Shown here in pieces: positions 1 through 9,002 of a stretch of 64,000 nucleotides of DNA (the first letter of the stretch is position 1; each line of letters starts with the position of its first letter). The translations under genes and the position numbers were made by a program. A model generated the notes under the pieces. That model was not told the origin of the DNA. It saw only the letters and a program-made list of their open reading frames with translations, and made no database searches. The DNA is taken from positions 992,001 to 1,056,000 of the forward strand of contig NZ_JAJKFQ010000001.1 in assembly GCF_020966635.1 (NCBI RefSeq), written 5' to 3'. The DNA is from Stieleria sp. JC731 (lineage in GTDB: Bacteria > Planctomycetota > Planctomycetia > Pirellulales > Pirellulaceae).

Positions 1-132
1 CGAATCGCGAGCCGCGAAAAACGCAAAGCGAAATAAGCTGGCTTCCGACATGGCTACTCAGGTAGTCGGTACGAGGACGAATCAGCGATGGTTTGCTTTC
101 ACGTTTTATCATTCGCTGAATGAGATCACGAC

Positions 133-2805
133 CTAGAGCATGTCGAGCGGGTCGATGTCGACGACGTATTGGACGTCGTCTTTCTCTGGGATTTTGAAAG
201 ACTTCGTCGCCATTCGGATTGTCGCCCCAAGTTGCAACGGATCGATCGACTGTAGCAGCAGGTGAAAGCGATATTTCCCACGCAATTTCACGATCGGTGG
301 CGGGGCAGGCCCAAGAATACGGACTTCGGCACCCAGCCTTTCTCGGGCCGATTCCAATCGTTGCAGCAGCAGATAAGCCGTCGCTTCGGTAACGTCTTCG
401 ACCGTGCCACGGATGATGATCCTGGCGACCGATCCCAGCGGTGGGTAGTTGAACTTACGACGGTTGGCGATTTCCGCGTTGGCGAATTGGACATAGTCAT
501 GTCGCGAGGCGGCTTGGATCGCCATATGTTCCGGCGAAAATGTCTGCACAATTACACGCCCGCCCCGTGAGCCACGTCCCGTTCGCCCGGCAACTTGTGT
601 CACGAGTTGAAACGTCCTTTCGCCCGCGCGAAAGTCTGGGAAGTGCAGTGCGGCATCGGCGTTGATCACTCCCACCAGCAGGACGTTGGGGAAGTCCAGT
701 CCCTTGGCAATCATCTGCGTGCCGAGCAACAAATCGATTTCACCGCTGCGGAATGCCGCAAGGACTTTTTGGTGGCTTCCGGGACGTCGCATCGTATCGC
801 TGTCCATGCGAGCGACACGCGCGTTGGGAAATCGTGCTTTGACTTCGACTTCTAATTTCTGGGTGCCAAGTCCGCTGTAGCGAATGCCATCGAACTTGCA
901 TTCGGGGCACCACGGCGGTGTGGCAATGGTGTAATCGCAGTAGTGGCAAACGGCCTTGCTGCCATCGCGATGGTGGGTCAAAGGCATCTCGCATTCCGGA
1001 CAGGCGACGACGTGACCGCACGCAGGGCACTGAATCGTTGTCGCAAAGCCGCGGCGATTGAGCAACAGAATGATCTGACCTTTCTCCCGTAAGGTTTCGT
1101 TGACGGCCAAGTGAAGTTGGCGGCTGATGGAGCCACCCATCGATCGTTCGTCGCGGACACGCAAGTCGACCAGTTGCACGTCAGGCATCGGACGATGTCC
1201 GACGCGGTGCGGCATCGAAATCAGTTCGGCGTGTCCGGTTGCGGTGGCGTGCCATGATTCCAATGACGGCGTGGCGCTTCCCAGTAGCAGCGGAATCTTC
1301 AGTGACCGCGCTCTGGCATAGGCGACTTTACGCGCGTGGTAGCGAGGCTGGCTGTCTTGTTTAAACGAACCGTCGTGTTCTTCATCAAGGATGATCAGTC
1401 CAAGACGTGGCAGCGGTGCGAATACGGCGCTGCGTGGGCCGACGACAACCTGGACTTCCCCGCGGCGAATGCGTTGCCATTGGTAGTGCCGTTCTGCCGG
1501 AGTCATCTGACTGTGCAGGACGGCAACCGACTGAAAGCGTCGTTCAAATCGGCCGCGTGTTTGTGGCGTCAAGCTGATCTCGGGGACCAGGACGATCGCG
1601 GCGCGGCCGTATTTGACTACATGTTCGATGGCTTTGATGTAGACCTCCGTTTTGCCGCTGCCGGTCACGCCATGCAACAGAAGCGTTCGCGGTTCGGCGG
1701 AATCGACTGCTTCGGTAATCTTGTCTAAGGCCGCGGACTGCTCGTCAGTCAGTTCGTGTTTTTCGACGGATTCGCCATCACTCGCTTGCCAGCGGGTGGT
1801 CATTCCGGAAGACATTTCACGCTGTTTAGATTCCGTGACCATGCCTTTTTTACGCAGAGCCCGCACAGGGGCAGCGGTACAATCGGCATGCACCATCAAT
1901 TGCGACTCGGTCATCGGCCGGCCAGCAGCGATCAGCAATCGCAAGGCACGCTGTTGTTTTGGTGGTAAGGCTTCGACGGTTGATTCGTCTTTCGTGATAG
2001 GCGCCGGCGTCAGATAGAGACGTTCTCGCGTACCGGCTTGCGAGCGGACACTGCTGGGAATTAGGGCGTCGAAGACTTGTCCTGCTGGCGACTGGTAATA
2101 GTGGCTCATCCATGTGACCAGTCGAACCAATGCCCGGTCGCACAGCGGTTCGCCGTCGAGGACTTCGCTGACATCGCTGAGTGAACGTCCGCCACTTGCG
2201 CCGACTTTCGTTTCGATACACCACCCGGTGGTCGGTTGCTTTCGCCGTCCCAAAGGCACATGAACTCGCATGCCCGGCTGAAGGGTATCGCGAAAGCGGT
2301 CCGGGATACGATAGTCGTAGGGGCCGAACGGCGCTTCACGGAACACGACACAGGCGATCGCGGTGTCATCTTCGGTTTCCAGTTCCCATGGCGGCGGATC
2401 AGTATCAAACAATTCGCCTTGTGTGGTGCCGTCATCCGGTTTGGAATCCAGGTCGAGGGAGTCGCGTTTTTCGAGTTCCGCGTATGGGACCGAATCTAAT
2501 TCGTCAAAACCTGGGGCGGTGAGTCCTCCATCGACCGTTCGTCTGGGGCCAGTTTGGGATTCTGCGTCCGTCGCCGGTGCCCGACGGTGTGTCTTTGCGG
2601 GCAGCGAGATACGATGTTTGGGATCGGCATGGTGTTCGACGCTTGGAGCTCTTTTACCCTGTTTTGGCTGATCCCCATCGTCGGATCGGGGGGCGTGATG
2701 ATCGGATGGGAACGGAGGTGACATGTTGGAACGGCCATCGGGTTGGCCATTGGTGCAAGGCGTTGTAGCGTGGACATCGGTCAGCATAAGGGATTCCGTC
2801 ACCAT
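133..2805 (-). CDS. priA: Primosomal replication-restart helicase PriA
   Basis: Superfamily 2 DNA helicase that reloads the replisome at stalled forks. Visible are the PriA N-terminal DNA-binding region (from about residue 150), Walker A GVTGSGKT, the DEEH box, an eight-cysteine zinc-binding region (CPACG, CPEC, CHYC, CPEC) and the QVAGRTGRG helicase motif. I start at ATG 2805, giving 890 aa. The frame stays open back to 3060, but that would run into the divergent nadD. No strong ribosome binding site is seen at 2805, and ATG 2787 is an alternative. About 150 residues before the conserved part are polar, low in complexity and longer than in typical PriA (about 730 aa in total). Identity is secure; the start is not. 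Confidence 0.95.
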   Translation of the reverse strand: MVTESLMLTDVHATTPCTNGQPDGRSNMSPPFPSDHHAPRSDDGDQPKQGKRAPSVEHHADPKHRISLPAKTHRRAPATDAESQTGPRRTVDGGLTAPGFDELDSVPYAELEKRDSLDLDSKPDDGTTQGELFDTDPPPWELETEDDTAIACVVFREAPFGPYDYRIPDRFRDTLQPGMRVHVPLGRRKQPTTGWCIETKVGASGGRSLSDVSEVLDGEPLCDRALVRLVTWMSHYYQSPAGQVFDALIPSSVRSQAGTRERLYLTPAPITKDESTVEALPPKQQRALRLLIAAGRPMTESQLMVHADCTAAPVRALRKKGMVTESKQREMSSGMTTRWQASDGESVEKHELTDEQSAALDKITEAVDSAEPRTLLLHGVTGSGKTEVYIKAIEHVVKYGRAAIVLVPEISLTPQTRGRFERRFQSVAVLHSQMTPAERHYQWQRIRRGEVQVVVGPRSAVFAPLPRLGLIILDEEHDGSFKQDSQPRYHARKVAYARARSLKIPLLLGSATPSLESWHATATGHAELISMPHRVGHRPMPDVQLVDLRVRDERSMGGSISRQLHLAVNETLREKGQIILLLNRRGFATTIQCPACGHVVACPECEMPLTHHRDGSKAVCHYCDYTIATPPWCPECKFDGIRYSGLGTQKLEVEVKARFPNARVARMDSDTMRRPGSHQKVLAAFRSGEIDLLLGTQMIAKGLDFPNVLLVGVINADAALHFPDFRAGERTFQLVTQVAGRTGRGSRGGRVIVQTFSPEHMAIQAASRHDYVQFANAEIANRRKFNYPPLGSVARIIIRGTVEDVTEATAYLLLQRLESARERLGAEVRILGPAPPPIVKLRGKYRFHLLLQSIDPLQLGATIRMATKSFKIPEKDDVQYVVDIDPLDML

Positions 2806-2933
2806 TTGAATCGTCGAAACGCAGTCACGGCGAATTGTTTGATGGCCGGTGACACGGTTGGTCTTGGTGTGATGGAATCGTTGAGACTGCTGATTGGATC
2901 CGTCCGTTTGGTCACGAGTTAGGAAAGCGACGA

Positions 2934-3551
2934 ATGCGTTTGGGAATTTTTGGCGGCTCATTCGACCCCGTTCATCTTGGACACCTTTGGATCGGTGAAG
3001 CAGCGATGGAGTCGTTGAACCTGGATCGACTGCACTGGATCCCGACAGCTGAGCAGCCACTCAAGCCCGGGGGGGCGGTCGCGACCGCGGATCAGCGAGC
3101 CGAAATGGTTCGATTGGCCGTCAGCGGGCGAGATGGCTTTGTGATGGACGATCGAGAGATACGTCGACAAGGTGTTAGCTACTCGGTTGATACGATCGAT
3201 GAGATAGCGCAGGAGTTTCCATCTGCGGAGCTGTTTTTGGTCATCGGTAGTGATTCGCTAGCGTCGATGCAAAAATGGCATCAACCCGAAAAGCTGCTTT
3301 CGCTCGTTCAGCTTGCAGTGGTGCAGCGAGGTGGCGAGCCCCCGATCGATTTTTCGGTGCTTGACAGAATCATCCAGCCATCAAGGATCGAACTGTTTCG
3401 GGCGAACGTCATCGAGATGCCCATCATCGAAATATCAAGCCGAGAAATTCGGGACCGCGTTCGCTCGGGACGCACGGTTCGCTATCGGGTCCCGCATGCG
3501 GTGCAGGCCTTTATCAAGGCAAGCCGCTTATATTTGGATTCCTCGCCATAG
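2934..3551 (+). CDS. nadD: Nicotinate-nucleotide adenylyltransferase NadD
   Basis: Adenylates nicotinate mononucleotide to deamido-NAD in NAD biosynthesis; cytosolic. The protein is 205 aa, the normal family length. It opens with the nucleotidyltransferase signature GGSFDPVHLGH and ends with the ISSREIRDRVRSG / YRVPHAV region typical of NadD. The start is supported by an AGGA-type ribosome binding site at about 2921 (gttaggaaagcgacg before the ATG). It is divergent from priA across a 128-base gap that must hold both promoters, and convergent with the flavin reductase downstream. Confidence 0.96.
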   Translation: MRLGIFGGSFDPVHLGHLWIGEAAMESLNLDRLHWIPTAEQPLKPGGAVATADQRAEMVRLAVSGRDGFVMDDREIRRQGVSYSVDTIDEIAQEFPSAELFLVIGSDSLASMQKWHQPEKLLSLVQLAVVQRGGEPPIDFSVLDRIIQPSRIELFRANVIEMPIIEISSREIRDRVRSGRTVRYRVPHAVQAFIKASRLYLDSSP

Positions 3552-3587
3552 CAATCGCCGATCATCGATCAATACGATGACGAAATC

Positions 3588-4109
3588 TTATTGGGCGAGT
3601 GCTTTTGCCAAGCGAATGGTTTCGTTGACCATCTGTTCGAGGCGGGTTTGGATAGCTTCGTTGCTAATTTCGTTGCCTTCGAAGGCATCGCCAGTCGCAT
3701 AGACGAACCTTGGCACGATCAGGCAGCGGAAATCGAGCATCAAGCTATTGGCAAGTCCCATCGCGCTCATGTAGCTGCCCGCGCCACCGGCAGCCAGCAT
3801 CATCGCGACGACTTTTCCGGTCCACTTCTTGCCAGTGAGTTCGACCGCGTTTTTGATCGCGGCGTTGACGTCGTAGTTGTAAATCGGTGAAGCGATCATG
3901 ACGGCATCGGCAGATTCGATCAGCTTGCCCAATTCGATGACGTTGGCATCGCCGTACGCAGATGCGCCGTCACAGAAAGGAAGCGGCGATTCAGCGAGGT
4001 CGTACCAGGCGACTTCTTGGTGGGCGTCTGTGAGCAGGGTTTTTGCAGCCGTCGCCAGCAATCGGCTGCGGCTTCCGGGGTTCAAGCTGGCGCTGATTAC
4101 CAGAATCAT
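3588..4109 (-). CDS. NAD(P)H-dependent FMN reductase family protein
   Basis: Flavodoxin-like reductase of the NADPH-dependent FMN reductase family, predicted to bind FMN and reduce flavin, quinone or similar acceptors with NAD(P)H. From ATG 4109 it is 173 aa. The N-terminal strand and phosphate loop are visible (MILVISASLNPGSRSR), as is the SPIYNYDVNAAIKNAVE segment that packs against the flavin, followed by the KVVAMMLAAGG strand. The frame is open to 4181, but the family begins at MILVIS, so the shorter start is chosen. The physiological substrate cannot be read from the sequence. It is convergent with nadD. Confidence 0.85.
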   Translation of the reverse strand: MILVISASLNPGSRSRLLATAAKTLLTDAHQEVAWYDLAESPLPFCDGASAYGDANVIELGKLIESADAVMIASPIYNYDVNAAIKNAVELTGKKWTGKVVAMMLAAGGAGSYMSAMGLANSLMLDFRCLIVPRFVYATGDAFEGNEISNEAIQTRLEQMVNETIRLAKALAQ

Positions 4110-4340
4110 GGTGACCAATTGAAACGAGGGACATTGGCAGAATGCGACACGGACCGAAGGTTTCTTCTGCTTTGGAGGCAAGGATCGCTTCTGGGTAAAA
4201 GTGCGACCGGGCGAACCGAAGGCTATGAATGCTACTGCGATCCTACGGTGTTACCGGGATCCTAGAGCAACGTGCGGTGGGGGTAAATGGTCGGTTAGGA
4301 ATTTGAACCGGCCTTTCACAGCCCGGTTGGCTGTGGGCGC

Positions 4341-4379
4341 AAAAAAAGAGCGGCACCAATACGAAGTTGGTCCGCTCTT
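4341..4379 (-). terminator. Rho-independent terminator of the 4428-5177 gene
   Basis: On the minus strand AAGAGCGG and ACCAA pair with their complements (arms 4346-4359 and 4367-4379, one bulged base). The stem is followed by a run of seven Ts (4347-4341). It lies about 50 bases after the stop codon of the upstream minus-strand gene. Confidence 0.85.
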
Positions 4380-4427
4380 AAAAGAAGCCTATTTGGGCGA
4401 GGGCTTTAACAGATCGGGCAAGCTTGC

Positions 4428-5177
4428 TTAGCAGCAGCCCGAATAGTCATCGGTGTCCATGCCCAAGCGGTGTTTCAGCGTATTAAATTGATCGAAGAAC
4501 GCTTCGCTGCTGCTGTGAACATGCTCGGCTTCGGTAATGAATTTCAGTTTTTCGTCTGGGTAGACATCACCATCAATGAAGGTCTTTTCAAAGTGGTTCA
4601 GTGGCTTGCCGTAGACGATGATCAGCTTGTGTTCGTCAAGCTGGACTTCTTGTCGTAGCGAAGGGTTAATCACCGCGACGCCGGTACAGCCATCGTTGAG
4701 CAACAAGTCTTCGTGGTCGAGCAACACACTTTTGAGCACCGGCATATCGATGTGCTCACGATAAAGATCTTGATTGTGTGAATTGTGGTGATGGCTTGTT
4801 TCCAGTACGACGTCGACGACTGGACCTAGATGGTCGATCAGTTCGAGGAACAAGTCCATGATCGAACGGCGGGTAACCGACGCCATGATCACGGGGGTGC
4901 GAACTTGGCTACTGTCATCGACATATTCGTCGAATCGAAAGCCTTGCTTCGGGACAACTTGTAGGTCGTAGCTGGGGCGAATGGCATCGGTCAGGTCAAA
5001 CGGGCCATAGGACTTGATGCCCATATGCGTTTGCAGTTCTTCTTCCGACAAAGCTTCGAAGCTTCCCGGTGTGAAGACCGATCCAGTTTCTTCGGCCGTG
5101 TTGTTTCGGAGGATGCGTTTCAAAAAGCCCATATCAGGCGGTCCGATCATGTCGTGGGGTTCACGGGGGGATGTCAT
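4428..5177 (-). CDS. Conserved-looking protein of unknown function
   Basis: A 249-aa protein that I do not recognise. It has no signal peptide or membrane segment and is acidic. Notable segments are a histidine cluster (ETSHHHNSHNQD, about residue 125), a hydrophobic stretch VIMASVTRRSIMDLFLEL, and a GCTGVAVINPS segment. It ends in two adjacent cysteines (YSGCC). Coding is supported by a long ATG-started frame and a strong terminator just downstream. It is probably soluble; the His cluster and terminal Cys pair could bind metal, but that is a guess. It is divergent from the following lipoprotein gene. Confidence 0.75.
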   Translation of the reverse strand: MTSPREPHDMIGPPDMGFLKRILRNNTAEETGSVFTPGSFEALSEEELQTHMGIKSYGPFDLTDAIRPSYDLQVVPKQGFRFDEYVDDSSQVRTPVIMASVTRRSIMDLFLELIDHLGPVVDVVLETSHHHNSHNQDLYREHIDMPVLKSVLLDHEDLLLNDGCTGVAVINPSLRQEVQLDEHKLIIVYGKPLNHFEKTFIDGDVYPDEKLKFITEAEHVHSSSEAFFDQFNTLKHRLGMDTDDYSGCC

Positions 5178-5452
5178 CGGGTGAATGGAATGAGAGCTTC
5201 CTTCGCCCGATCTACAGCCAACGCTAGGTCACTTCGAAGCGTCGTCGACCGCAATCGAAATGCCGTCTTGGTCCCAAAAGGAAATCCATCAGTCCTGAAC
5301 GCACTAACCGGCAGAATCGTTCTGGCTGTTGCAATCGGGCTCCATCTGGTGAGTGTTTTATGTTGTTTCAAAGCAACATCCCGGGTGACATTTTGCAGCG
5401 TTTCGCCCTTCAATGTCGAACTGCGGTCGTCCGTCGATATAATGCGGTCTCC

Positions 5453-7174
5453 ATGGGAAGCGAGCTTTCAAAGTGTTCTTGGGTGAAATTGGTGCGCCGA
5501 ATCAAACTTTTACTGATACTGCTGTCGTCCCCCCTGCTTTTGACAGGCCTGGCCGGATGCGATTGGCTGATACCGCCGCGGCCGCAGATCGGAACATCCA
5601 ATCAAGCGGAAACGAATGCATCGACGGGAAGTGACAGTTCCGAAGCGGCATCGCTAAACGAAGCTTCCGCATCGGCGAAAGAAGCGTCTGCGAGCTTTGA
5701 AGGTCGATGGCAGTTGTGGTACCTGCATCGCATGGGGCGTCAGGTAGTCGGGATGAGCAAGCTTTCGGCTGAAGAAGTGATTGATGCCAATACAATCGCG
5801 TCGGGAGATTCGCTGGTTCGCTATGAACGCGAAGACCAACTGATCGTGCGTGATCATTCGATGCAGTATTTGCAGGAAACGGTAACGACGAGCACTGAAT
5901 CACGCGATGCGAACGTCAAATCGTTGCAGTCGACATTGATGAGTGGCTTCACCCGTTACGCGGCTTCCGCATCGCGGCACGGCAACCGGTTGGCTTTTCG
6001 TTTTCAAGTCAGCGGTGCTGAACCGACGACCCAAGATGTGGCTTGGGCCGACGGGATGCGTGGTCCCTTCGGTGTCGAGCAATCTTTACGTCGCCAAATG
6101 ATGCAGGCCGGAGAAACTCGACGGCTTGAGGGGCTTAATTCATCGCTCGGCGCTGTCGCCATGTTCGAACTTCGCTGCACCGGTCTGGCATCGGTGGCGA
6201 TGTTTGACGGAACCTATCAAACGTTAACCGAAATCGAAGCGACAACCTTCGTCGATGGAAAGACAGCCGATGAGCAGGTGCTGTGGGTAAAGGATGACGG
6301 CGTGATCGAAAAGGTTTTGCATCCTTCGATCCCTCTGGAATCGTTCCGTGTCGAAGCGGTCGAGGCCTTAAAGGAGTTTCGTCAGCCGATCGCGCCAGTT
6401 CTCGTCAGCGCCAAGGGCACCTATTTTCCTGTGACGGATGCGGATGAGGGGAAAATGGATGTCGGGATCCGAACGAAGGACCTTGGACAGGTCGGCTATG
6501 TGGTGTCCAAGGTCGCCGGTCGCGATCGAGATGACGAATCGCTGGTGCCTGCCTTTGCAAACCAAGCAACGAAGAACGTCTTGTACGGACAACAGGTTGT
6601 CGTCGCTGTTGAGCCCAAGGAACTTACTGATTTTGAGTTCGATCAGCCGCAACCTACAGCAGATGATTTGGCCCAAACCAAGCTTCTCGAAATCGAGCAT
6701 CCGTCGCTGGTAAAGCTCGTCCAATCTGATTGGGAAGAAGCTAGTAATACGCTGTCGGGATCGCTTATCGAACTGGTGCGAAATTCGACCAGCGGCTTGT
6801 CATTGGTTCCACAAGGTCCGATGCGTTCGGCCGCAACGGTACTGAAATCCGGTAGCGGCGGCGAAATCGACCAAGCCGTCTTCGCCGCCGCGCTGCTTCG
6901 TGTCAATCAAATTCCTGCACGCGTCGTCTTCGGATATGCTCCGGCTGATAATCAAACCGCGGCAAAGGATTACACGCTGTTGAAATTGACCGCTTGGGTC
7001 GTCGCCTATGTTGACGATCAGTGGTATTCGGTCAATCCGGTTTCACTGCGGATTAACCCTGCGGATCATCTGGCCATTCGAATTTCGTCAGCTGATACCG
7101 AATTGCCGTACCAACTGCGCGACGTCTTTAGTGACATTGCCGAACTTGAGGTGCAAATCCGCGGCGGACGTTGA
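5453..7174 (+). CDS. Lipoprotein with degenerate transglutaminase-like domain
   Basis: Predicted exported lipoprotein of 573 aa from ATG 5453. A basic start and hydrophobic run lead to the lipobox LTGLAGC. The frame is open upstream to 5360, but the signal peptide fits the 5453 start. A Ser/Ala/Glu-rich linker is followed by a large unfamiliar middle region. Near the C-terminus, AVFAAALLRVNQIPARVVFGY and TAWVVAYVDDQWYSVNP match the layout of the transglutaminase core. However, the positions expected to carry the catalytic Cys, His and Asp appear to be Val/Phe, Thr and Asn. An enzymatically dead, binding or structural fold is therefore likely. It is convergent with the Nudix gene. Confidence 0.8.
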   Translation: MGSELSKCSWVKLVRRIKLLLILLSSPLLLTGLAGCDWLIPPRPQIGTSNQAETNASTGSDSSEAASLNEASASAKEASASFEGRWQLWYLHRMGRQVVGMSKLSAEEVIDANTIASGDSLVRYEREDQLIVRDHSMQYLQETVTTSTESRDANVKSLQSTLMSGFTRYAASASRHGNRLAFRFQVSGAEPTTQDVAWADGMRGPFGVEQSLRRQMMQAGETRRLEGLNSSLGAVAMFELRCTGLASVAMFDGTYQTLTEIEATTFVDGKTADEQVLWVKDDGVIEKVLHPSIPLESFRVEAVEALKEFRQPIAPVLVSAKGTYFPVTDADEGKMDVGIRTKDLGQVGYVVSKVAGRDRDDESLVPAFANQATKNVLYGQQVVVAVEPKELTDFEFDQPQPTADDLAQTKLLEIEHPSLVKLVQSDWEEASNTLSGSLIELVRNSTSGLSLVPQGPMRSAATVLKSGSGGEIDQAVFAAALLRVNQIPARVVFGYAPADNQTAAKDYTLLKLTAWVVAYVDDQWYSVNPVSLRINPADHLAIRISSADTELPYQLRDVFSDIAELEVQIRGGR

Positions 7175-7200
7175 TTCCGCCTCAGATCTACTGGCCACAA

Positions 7201-7686
7201 TCAGCCTTTCCGCGACTGTAGGAATTCAGCAACCGCGGCCAGCAGCGGGTCGATTGTTTGTGATTGAATCTCGTGCGGTGGAGCCCAATCGAACCAGCGA
7301 AAGTCAGGATGCTCGGTCAGACGCGGCTTGAAAGGCTCGTCAACTTCGCCGATGAAATACGTCACGCGTTTTTCGACAGCTTTGCCGTCGCGTTTGTACT
7401 TAACCGGATACACCAAACGGAATCGGAAATCTGGATCAAGCGAAACCTTGTGCTGTGCGATTCCGGTTTCTTCTTCAGTTTCGCGAAGCGCCGTTTCCAT
7501 GTCCGATTCGTTGCCGTCGCGATGTCCCTTGGGCAGATCCCAGCGGTCTTTGTGGCGGAGTAGCAGAAACTGTTGCGGGGTGGATCGTGTTACGATCAAT
7601 ATCCCCGCCGCGTATTTGACTTTACGTCCCGGTGTGGCGATTTCGAAATCGTCGTCATCGACATGGGGATTTTTGTCAGCGTTCAT
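7201..7686 (-). CDS. Nudix hydrolase, diadenosine tetraphosphatase-like
   Basis: Predicted Nudix pyrophosphohydrolase (161 aa from ATG 7686; the frame is open to 7698). The full Nudix box is present as GHRDGNESDMETALRETEEETGI-type spacing (G-x5-E-x7-RE-x-EE-x-GI), with the Glu residues that bind Mg. The preceding YAAGILIV...FLLLRHKDRWDLPKG resembles bis(5'-nucleosyl)-tetraphosphatases, so Ap4A or a related dinucleotide, or an RNA cap, is the likely substrate class. A short acidic N-terminus precedes the domain. It is convergent with the lipoprotein gene, with a gap of only about 26 bases. Confidence 0.9.
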   Translation of the reverse strand: MNADKNPHVDDDDFEIATPGRKVKYAAGILIVTRSTPQQFLLLRHKDRWDLPKGHRDGNESDMETALRETEEETGIAQHKVSLDPDFRFRLVYPVKYKRDGKAVEKRVTYFIGEVDEPFKPRLTEHPDFRWFDWAPPHEIQSQTIDPLLAAVAEFLQSRKG

Positions 7687-7861
7687 CGGTCGGATCACGA
7701 TCCAGGGGAAGGGAGAACTGGCAGCAATGACGAGCTTGCTTGATCGACAGGTATGCTGACGTTATCAAATGCCAACTTCGGCTGGTAGGCTTTCTGGGCC
7801 TACCCGGTCATGCGTTTTCCTAGGCAGACTGCCAGCAGCAAATCGAGCACAACAGAAACAG

Positions 7862-8437
7862 ATGAAGATCTATACCAAAACGGGGGATGCTGGAAGTACC
7901 GGGTTGTTTGGAGGTCCGAGGGTTGGGAAAGACGACATTCGGATCGAGGCTTACGGCACAATCGACGAACTCAATGCGGCGCTAGGCTGCGTTCGCTCAG
8001 CGGGGGCGGTTAGCGGGCGGTTTGACCAATCACTGGACGAGCAGCTGGAGCATATTCAGCGAGAACTTTTTTCGATCGGTGCAGAGCTCGCCACGCCGAA
8101 TCCCGATCAGCATGATCTGCGGGTGATCAACAACCAGCATGTCGAACGAATCGAATCGTGGATTGATCAGCACGAGTCAGGATTGACGCCTTTGAAGCAG
8201 TTTATCTTGCCCGGTGGAAGTCATGCGGCATCGATCCTGCACCTCGCGCGGGCAATTTGCCGGCGTGCCGAACGCCGGGTTGTGACGTTGGCGGCGAGCG
8301 AAGGGGTGACAATTTCGGACGCTGTGATTGTCTATCTGAATCGTTTGAGCGACTATTTATTTGTTCTCAGTCGCGAGGCTAATTCACAGGCCGGGATCGG
8401 CGATGTCCACTGGACACGGCCCGAATCACCCGCTTAA
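7862..8437 (+). CDS. Cob(I)alamin adenosyltransferase, PduO type
   Basis: Transfers the adenosyl group of ATP to cob(I)alamin to give adenosylcobalamin. It is 191 aa from ATG 7862, where the family's KIYTKTGDAGSTGLFGG motif begins; the frame is open to 7769 but without homology. It also shows the RIEAYGTIDELNA segment and the LPGGSHAASILHLARAICRRAER signature that line the ATP and corrinoid sites. It lies upstream of glnB on the same strand with about 126 bases between, so it is probably a separate unit. Confidence 0.95.
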   Translation: MKIYTKTGDAGSTGLFGGPRVGKDDIRIEAYGTIDELNAALGCVRSAGAVSGRFDQSLDEQLEHIQRELFSIGAELATPNPDQHDLRVINNQHVERIESWIDQHESGLTPLKQFILPGGSHAASILHLARAICRRAERRVVTLAASEGVTISDAVIVYLNRLSDYLFVLSREANSQAGIGDVHWTRPESPA

Positions 8438-8473
8438 GTGAAAAAAATGCTCTCTATTCCGGCTGGGGTCTGC

Positions 8474-8497
8474 CCGCTGGATGGACTTTGCCAGCGG
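8474..8497 (+). terminator. Possible hairpin between the cobalamin adenosyltransferase gene and glnB
   Basis: CCGCTGG (8474-8480) and CCAGCGG (8491-8497) form a perfect 7-bp stem with a 10-base loop, 37 bases after the preceding stop codon. There is no T-run, so termination is possible but weakly supported. The A/T-rich tatacaata just downstream could be part of the glnB promoter. Confidence 0.35.
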
Positions 8498-8509
8498 AGT
8501 ATACAATAG

Positions 8510-8902
<393 letters not shown>

Positions 8903-9002
8903 GAATACACCCTGTTGGCAGATGCCCTCAGTGTCAGCAGACAGTGTCGGCAGATGCGTTCGGGGGACTTCCCAAGTTCGTCGCTGCGAGTATTAACGAT
9001 TG

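Noticed and set aside
1..36. Possible C-terminal end of a plus-strand gene (RIASREKRKAK then stop)
   Set aside because: Eleven codons at the window edge are too little to support a coding call.
1336..2017. Plus-strand open frames opposite priA
   Set aside because: They overlap a certain gene (PriA helicase motifs) and have no family resemblance; antisense shadows.
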